From contig NZ_RDTE01000003.1 of NCBI RefSeq assembly GCF_004125265.1, positions 868,001 through 932,000 of the forward strand: a DNA stretch of 64,000 nucleotides, in the 5' to 3' direction. The translations under genes and the position numbers were made by a program. The DNA comes from Streptomyces lydicus (GTDB lineage: Bacteria > Actinomycetota > Actinomycetes > Streptomycetales > Streptomycetaceae). The notes under the pieces are model-generated. The model worked only from the letters and a program-made list of their open reading frames with translations. It was not told the origin of the DNA and did no database searches. Positions within the stretch are counted from its first letter, which is position 1. Each line of letters begins with the position of its first letter. Positions 59,705-64,000 of the stretch are shown here, piece after piece.

Positions 59705-60559
59705 TCACCCGCCCCCGGTGAGCCTGCGCACCGCCGCCTCGGCGTCCCGGTCATCGGGCAGGTAGCACAGCAGGTGATGACCGGGCTCGTCGACTGCTGC
59801 CAACTTGACGTAACGCAGGCGTAGTTCGCCCGCCGTGGGATGTCTGAAATGCCGCACGGCGGGACGGTAGATCGCCGTCTCCCGCTCCCCGTACCAGCGG
59901 GCCGCGTCCGCGTCCTGGGTGATCTCGGCGACGATCTCGGCGTACCGCCGGTCGGCGGGGTGGCGGGCCGCGTTGGCGCGAAACTGCCCCAGCAGGTAGC
60001 GCGCCTCGATCTCCCAGTTGACGATCAGGCTACGCGCGGGCGCCCAGCGGAACACCAGCCACGGCAGGTTGCGCCGCTTGGGCGGCAGCCGCGCGGGGTC
60101 GGTCAGCAGCGCCGCGTAACCGGCGTTCCAGGCCAGCAGGTCCCAGTGCGGGTCGATGACCGCGGCCGGGTTGGGTGAGACCGACTCCACCAGCGACAAC
60201 AGGTTGCGCGAGACCCAGCCCGGCGGCTCCCCTGCCGGTGCCGGGTCCTCGGTGAACGACAGGACGTGCGCGGTCTCCGCCTCGTCCAGCCGCAGGGCCC
60301 GCGCCACCGACCGCAGCACCTGCTCGGAGGTGCGCACCCGCCCCTGTTCCAGCCACGCGTACCAGGAGCCGCTGATGCCGGCCAGGTCGGCCACCTCGCC
60401 TCGGCGCAGCCCCGGGGTGCGGCGCCGCGGCGCCACCGGCAGGCCCAGCTCCGCCGGGGAAAGCCGTTCCCGGCGCGAGCGCAGGAACGCGCCCAGCTCC
60501 CGGCGCAGGGCCTGCGCCGTACCGCCCTCACCGGCCGGCCGCTCCACCCCGCCGCCCAT
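59705..60559 (-). CDS. XRE regulator with MmyB-like ligand domain
   Basis: The protein has 284 residues from ATG 60559 behind a GGGAGGGGG ribosome site. A helix-turn-helix with GLRRGEVADLAGISGSWYAW LEQGR (about 50-75) precedes the MmyB-like domain, marked by NPAAVIDPHWDLLAWNAGYA, WLVFRWAPARSLIVNWE, and HPTAGELRLRYVKLAAVDEP. These regulators sense small hydrophobic ligands. It diverges from the MFS exporter with a 166-base gap, a usual repressor/exporter arrangement. Confidence 0.92.
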   Translation of the reverse strand: MGGGVERPAGEGGTAQALRRELGAFLRSRRERLSPAELGLPVAPRRRTPGLRRGEVADLAGISGSWYAWLEQGRVRTSEQVLRSVARALRLDEAETAHVLSFTEDPAPAGEPPGWVSRNLLSLVESVSPNPAAVIDPHWDLLAWNAGYAALLTDPARLPPKRRNLPWLVFRWAPARSLIVNWEIEARYLLGQFRANAARHPADRRYAEIVAEITQDADAARWYGERETAIYRPAVRHFRHPTAGELRLRYVKLAAVDEPGHHLLCYLPDDRDAEAAVRRLTGGG

Positions 60560-60725
60560 CAGCACCCCCCTCCCCCCGCCGCCGGGCCGCGGTGTTCACC
60601 CAGCGGCACACGGCAAGGGTGTGAGCGATCGTAACCGCTTACGGCGACCATCCGGACGGCCCGGGTGGTGATCTTGAGGGGACCCGGTACCACCCGGGCC
60701 CAGAACAGAAAGGAGCCGCCTTCCC

Positions 60726-61913
60726 GTGACCACCGTCCCCACCACCACCGCCACCCCACCCGCCAACTCCGTTTCCTTGTGCTCCCGTTCACTCTGGCTG
60801 CTGCGTGCGGCCGGATTCGTCAGCAACTTCGACCGTTTCTGCATCACGCCCATGCTGGTGCTCATCGCCGCCCAGCTCGGAGCCGGCATGGCCACGGCCG
60901 TCCTCACGGCCAGCGTCTACTTCCTGTGCTACGGCCTGATGCAGCCCGTGTGGGGGCTGGCCGGCGACCGTCTGGGCCGGGTGCGGGTGATGCGGCTCTC
61001 GCTGACGGCGGGCACCGTCTCCTCCCTGTTGTCCGGCCTCGCCCCCGACCTCACGTTCCTGATCGTGGCCCGCGCCCTCGCCGGGGCCTGCTTCGCCGCC
61101 TGCGTACCGGCCTCGCTGAGCTACGTCGGTGACGTGGTGCCCGCCGAGGTCCGCCAGCGCCCGCTCAGCGATCTGATGACCGCCTTCTCCCTGGGGACCG
61201 CGCTGGGCACCGTGGTGGCCGGGGCGCTGGCGCACTACGCCGGCTGGCGCACGGTGTTCCTGCTGCCGGGCCTGGTCGCGGCCTGCCTCGCGCGGGCGCT
61301 GCGGCACCTGGCCGAGCCCGAGCGGGAGCCGGCCGGATCCCTGCTGGCGCCCTTCCGTATCGTGCTGGGCTCGCGGTGGATGTGGTTCGTCATGGCGCTC
61401 GCCCTGGCCGAAGGGGCCGTACTGCTGGGCTTCTTGACGTATCTGGCGCCCGCGCTGGAGGCCAGGGGCGTGCCGACCGCCGTGGCCGGGGCGGTGTCCG
61501 CGCTGTACGGCGCGGGGGCCATGGGTTTCGCGCAGGTGGTCAAGAGACTGGTGGGGCGGTGGAGCCCGGCAGTGCTGATCCTGGCCGGCGGGGCCGCCGC
61601 GGCCGCGGCCTACGCCGCCGCGGCGACGAGCCGGTCCCTCCCGGCACTGGCGGTCACCGCACTACTGCTGGGCTGCAGTTGGTCGTTCATGCACACCACG
61701 TTGCAGTCGTGGGCGATCGCCGTCGCCCCGGCGGCCAGGGCCACCGGCGTGGCGATGTTCGGGGTCAGTCTCTACGGCGGCAGCGCCCTCGCCAGCAGCC
61801 TGACGGCCACCACGGCGGCGAACCACGACTATGGGCAGCTCTTCCTGATCGCCCTGCTGCTGACGGTTCCGCTGACCCTCGCGGCGGTGGTGGGGCGCAG
61901 TCGGTACCGGTGA
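60726..61913 (+). CDS. MFS transporter (drug/H+ antiporter type)
   Basis: The protein has 395 residues from GTG 60726, with AAAGGAG upstream. Twelve membrane helices are visible. The loop GLAGDRLGRVRVMRLSLT is the MFS signature, and LSYVGDVVPAEVRQRPLSDL and GTVVAGALAHYAGWRTVFLLP follow as in DHA1 antiporters. It should export a drug or natural product under control of the divergent MmyB-type regulator. A long bipartite hairpin ends the transcript. Confidence 0.92.
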   Translation: MTTVPTTTATPPANSVSLCSRSLWLLRAAGFVSNFDRFCITPMLVLIAAQLGAGMATAVLTASVYFLCYGLMQPVWGLAGDRLGRVRVMRLSLTAGTVSSLLSGLAPDLTFLIVARALAGACFAACVPASLSYVGDVVPAEVRQRPLSDLMTAFSLGTALGTVVAGALAHYAGWRTVFLLPGLVAACLARALRHLAEPEREPAGSLLAPFRIVLGSRWMWFVMALALAEGAVLLGFLTYLAPALEARGVPTAVAGAVSALYGAGAMGFAQVVKRLVGRWSPAVLILAGGAAAAAAYAAAATSRSLPALAVTALLLGCSWSFMHTTLQSWAIAVAPAARATGVAMFGVSLYGGSALASSLTATTAANHDYGQLFLIALLLTVPLTLAAVVGRSRYR

Positions 61914-61928
61914 CCGGACGGCGCCGCG

Positions 61929-61969
61929 CCGGACGTTCACCCCGGACGCACACCGGGGCGAACGTCCGG
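61929..61969 (+). terminator. MFS gene terminator
   Basis: CCGGACGTTC-A-CCCCGG (61929-61945) pairs with CCGGGG-C-GAACGTCCGG (61953-61969), a 16-bp stem with one internal mismatch and a 7-base loop. Confidence 0.9.
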
Positions 61970-62096
61970 CCGACCATGATCATTTCCGGTGCGAGAAGTC
62001 CGTGAGGAACCCGCAAGGAACCCGGAAAACGATCAAGAGCCCTGCTCCACTCTCGTGAAACAAGGCTCTGACCTGCGACAATGGAGAGAACTCCAG

Positions 62097-62170
<74 letters not shown>

Positions 62171-62334
62171 GTGCCCGTTTCGGCCGGGAATCCCCGGCCG
62201 ACCGCGCACGAGAACAATACCGCATGTCAGAGGGTGGGTGCTGCCATATCGGTGCGCCGGGGCAGGTACGGCCGACCGGAGAGATGAGTACCCGTACTCA
62301 TGCACCGCCGTCACCGGGCCGTCACGCTACGCGC

Positions 62335-62628
62335 ATGACTACTCCATCGATTCAGCGGCCGACGACCACGGCCTTCTTCGTGCAGGCCGCGATCTCCTTC
62401 GGGCTGTCGCTGGCGGCGCTGGTGATCGGGATCATCAAACTGCCGGTGGGGCCCTGGGAACGCGGTTTCCTCGCCATCGGCCTGGTCTTCGTCGTGTCCT
62501 CGGCGTTCACCCTGGCCAAGTGCATCCGCGACCGCCAGGAGGTCGAGGAGGTGACGAACCGGGTGGACAAGGCCCGGATCGACAAGATCCTCATCGAGCA
62601 GGACGTCTTCAAGCCGGGGCAGGTCTGA
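62335..62628 (+). CDS. YiaAB two-helix membrane protein
   Basis: The protein has 97 residues from ATG 62335. A TACGCG box lies six bases upstream with no ribosome site, suggesting a leaderless message. Two hydrophobic helices, FFVQAAISFGLSLAALVIGI and FLAIGLVFVVSSAFTLAKCI, are joined by KLPVGPWERG, and the C-terminal helix is charged (RDRQEVEEVTNRVDKARIDK). This matches the YiaA/YiaB inner-membrane family of unknown role. Confidence 0.88.
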   Translation: MTTPSIQRPTTTAFFVQAAISFGLSLAALVIGIIKLPVGPWERGFLAIGLVFVVSSAFTLAKCIRDRQEVEEVTNRVDKARIDKILIEQDVFKPGQV

Positions 62629-62639
62629 TCCCGGCACCC

Positions 62640-62675
62640 GGGGGTGCTTCCCCGCCTTCCGGCAAAGGCACCCCC
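62640..62675 (+). terminator. hairpin after the YiaAB gene
   Basis: GGGGGTGC (62640-62647) pairs with GCACCCCC (62668-62675), with an inner CCGCCTTCCGGCAAAGG loop. It resembles the insertion element C in the reductase gene. Confidence 0.7.
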
Positions 62676-62876
62676 GCGGGCCGCGTCGCCCCAGGCCGGC
62701 GACCCGGTGAGGGCAGCAGCCTGCGTGCGGCAACGTTCCGGTCCCGCCCTCACTGCTGCCTGGTCGGTCCGGGCCGGCCTTGGTGCCCGCAGGTCAGAAG
62801 GGTGGCTACGAGTTCCCCGTATGGGTACTGACGGTGACGGCGGCGCGCGCCGCCGTGCGCGGAGCGCGGCGCCGCC

Positions 62877-63800
62877 TCAGACGTGCTTGCCGAGCCAGGC
62901 CAGCAGGTCGCCCTGGACCTCGTCACGGTTGGTTTCGTTCAGGATCTCGTGGCGGGCGTCCGGATAGGCGCGCCAGGTCAGGTCGCGGGTGCCCAGATAG
63001 CGGAAGTCCTCCAGGAGTTCATGGATCAACGTCATCCGCTGGTGGCAGGGGTCCTGGTCGCCGACGGCGAGGTGGACGGGCAGTCCGCGTGGGATGCGGG
63101 CGAGGTTGGCCGGGTCGTTGATCTTGCGGATGGCGCGTACCCAGTCGGCGGCGAGACCGGCGCAGAACGGGAAGCCGCAGTCCTCGTCGGCCACGTAGGC
63201 GTCCACCTCGGCGGCATCGCGGGAGAGCCATTCGAAGCCGGTGCGGTGGGGAAAGGCGTCGTTGAAGGAGCTGAAGGTGCGCGGGATGAAGGAGGAGAGG
63301 GCGCCGCGACCGTGCCGGGCGATCTCCAGGTCCAGTTCGTCGACGGCGCCCTCGAGGTCCAGGCCTGGCAGGGTGCGGAAGGCTCCGGTGAGGATGAGGC
63401 CGGCGAGGTCGGCGCCGTACTCCTCGGCGTAGTCGCGGGCCAGCATCGCGCCCATGCTGTGGCCGAGCAGCACCAGGGGGACGCCGGGGTGGGCGGCGGC
63501 CGCATGGTTGCCGATGCCCTTGAGGTCACTGACCATCGCCCGCCAGGCGTCCTCGCCGACCACCCCCCGGCCGCCGGTGGAGGCGGCGGTGGCGCCGTGG
63601 CCCCGGTGGTCGGAGGCGAGAACGGCATAGCCGTGGCCGGTCAGGAAGCGTGCGAAGCGGTCGTAGCGCCGGCCGTGTTCCGCGGCGCCGTGGGCGATCT
63701 GGACCAGGGCGCGCGGGTGACCGGACTGCGGGAGCCAGGTGTAGGTGGCGATACGGGCGCCGTCCGGGGCCTGGTGGAAGTCCTGCTGCATGGCCTGCAT
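62877..63800 (-). CDS. monoacylglycerol lipase-like alpha/beta hydrolase
   Basis: The protein has 307 residues. ATG 63800 has AGGAG eight bases upstream; ATG 63791 is an alternative. VQIAHGAAEHGRRYDRFARF is the oxyanion loop, DHRGHGATAAS follows, LLGHSMGAMLARDYA contains the nucleophile Ser, and the late DARHEILNE gives the catalytic His. It matches the serine-aminopeptidase S33/monoglyceride-lipase group, cytoplasmic or membrane-associated. It would cleave monoacylglycerols or lysophospholipids. It stands alone. Confidence 0.9.
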   Translation of the reverse strand: MQAMQQDFHQAPDGARIATYTWLPQSGHPRALVQIAHGAAEHGRRYDRFARFLTGHGYAVLASDHRGHGATAASTGGRGVVGEDAWRAMVSDLKGIGNHAAAAHPGVPLVLLGHSMGAMLARDYAEEYGADLAGLILTGAFRTLPGLDLEGAVDELDLEIARHGRGALSSFIPRTFSSFNDAFPHRTGFEWLSRDAAEVDAYVADEDCGFPFCAGLAADWVRAIRKINDPANLARIPRGLPVHLAVGDQDPCHQRMTLIHELLEDFRYLGTRDLTWRAYPDARHEILNETNRDEVQGDLLAWLGKHV

Positions 63801-64000
63801 GGCGTCGTCTCCTGACTGCCGGGGGCGGTGAATGACGGGCGGTGGCTGACGGGCGGTGGCTGACGAGTCGTCGGCGTCCACTCTTGCGCGCGAGGCGGCG
63901 GTGCGCCACGGGGCGCGCTTGGCGTGGTTGCCGCCTCCCCCGGGCTGCGTGACACGATCAGCCGGTTCTTTGATGACTCTGTGCCGCAACCCCCCTTCGC
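63801..64000. other. right edge, upstream of the hydrolase
   Basis: The region contains the hydrolase promoter and two tandem copies of TGACGGGCGGTGGC (63833-63860). No gene can be called before the window ends. Confidence 0.4.

Overview
The window reads as chromosomal DNA of a Streptomyces-type actinomycete. GC content is very high with strong third-position GC bias, GTG and TTG starts are common, and several genes look leaderless. Two genes carry the rare leucine codon TTA, and the gene families are typical of the genus: XRE regulators, SpoIIE-type phosphatases, an ImmA/IrrE cassette and a Tat-exported lactonase. I recognise about 50 protein genes, one tRNA-Pro(GGG), two relics of IS5-type transposases, several strong hairpins and several short tandem repeats. 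I see no rRNA operon, CRISPR array, complete transposon, phage or large biosynthetic cluster.

Layout. 0.3-4.6 kb: a frame-shifted glyoxalase, an alpha/beta hydrolase, a DUF4239 membrane protein, and a divergent LysE exporter / LysR regulator pair. 4.6-11.3 kb, all on the minus strand: an EF-hand protein, a UvrA-like ABC protein, a ferredoxin reductase with its ferredoxin, and a large Mrr-nuclease/TerD fusion. 11.6-13.8 kb: an XRE regulator followed by four tiny, partly overlapping genes, one with a damaged start. 14-24.8 kb: small proteins, an acyl-CoA synthetase with a TTA codon, a secreted alpha-L-fucosidase, a lipase maturation factor overlapping a TPR protein tail to tail, a lactonase, and an orphan solute-binding lipoprotein. 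25.1-28.6 kb: a PaaX regulator divergent from an AidB-like acyl-CoA dehydrogenase and an enoyl-CoA hydratase, with an 11-copy 7-bp repeat between them. 28.8-36.5 kb: DUF1990, a metallophosphoesterase, a PAS-GAF-SpoIIE-ATPase phosphatase, an aldehyde dehydrogenase with a proline-rich peptide, and an L,D-transpeptidase-like protein.

36.5-51.8 kb is the metabolic centre. An AraC regulator faces an MFS-CMD-BKACE operon. Next come IS relics around a GNAT-like gene and an MFS exporter. A glutamine synthetase/amidohydrolase pair matches the two halves of fungal FluG, and beside it lies a second SpoIIE-type phosphatase. A fused XRE-TetR regulator then precedes a BKACE, 3-hydroxyacyl-CoA-type dehydrogenase and thioesterase operon. 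That gene set fits carnitine breakdown: carnitine to 3-dehydrocarnitine, then acetyl-CoA-dependent cleavage to betainyl-CoA and acetoacetate, then betaine.

52-64 kb: DUF427 and DUF309 proteins, a D-Ala-D-Ala carboxypeptidase, a P450, an XRE-ImmA-membrane-protein cassette, a methyltransferase with a TTA codon, an MmyB-type regulator divergent from an MFS exporter, the tRNA, a YiaAB-type membrane protein and a monoglyceride-lipase-like hydrolase. The best candidates for follow-up are the Mrr-TerD fusion, the two BKACE operons, the FluG-like gene pair, and repeats placed where they could change expression or protein length.
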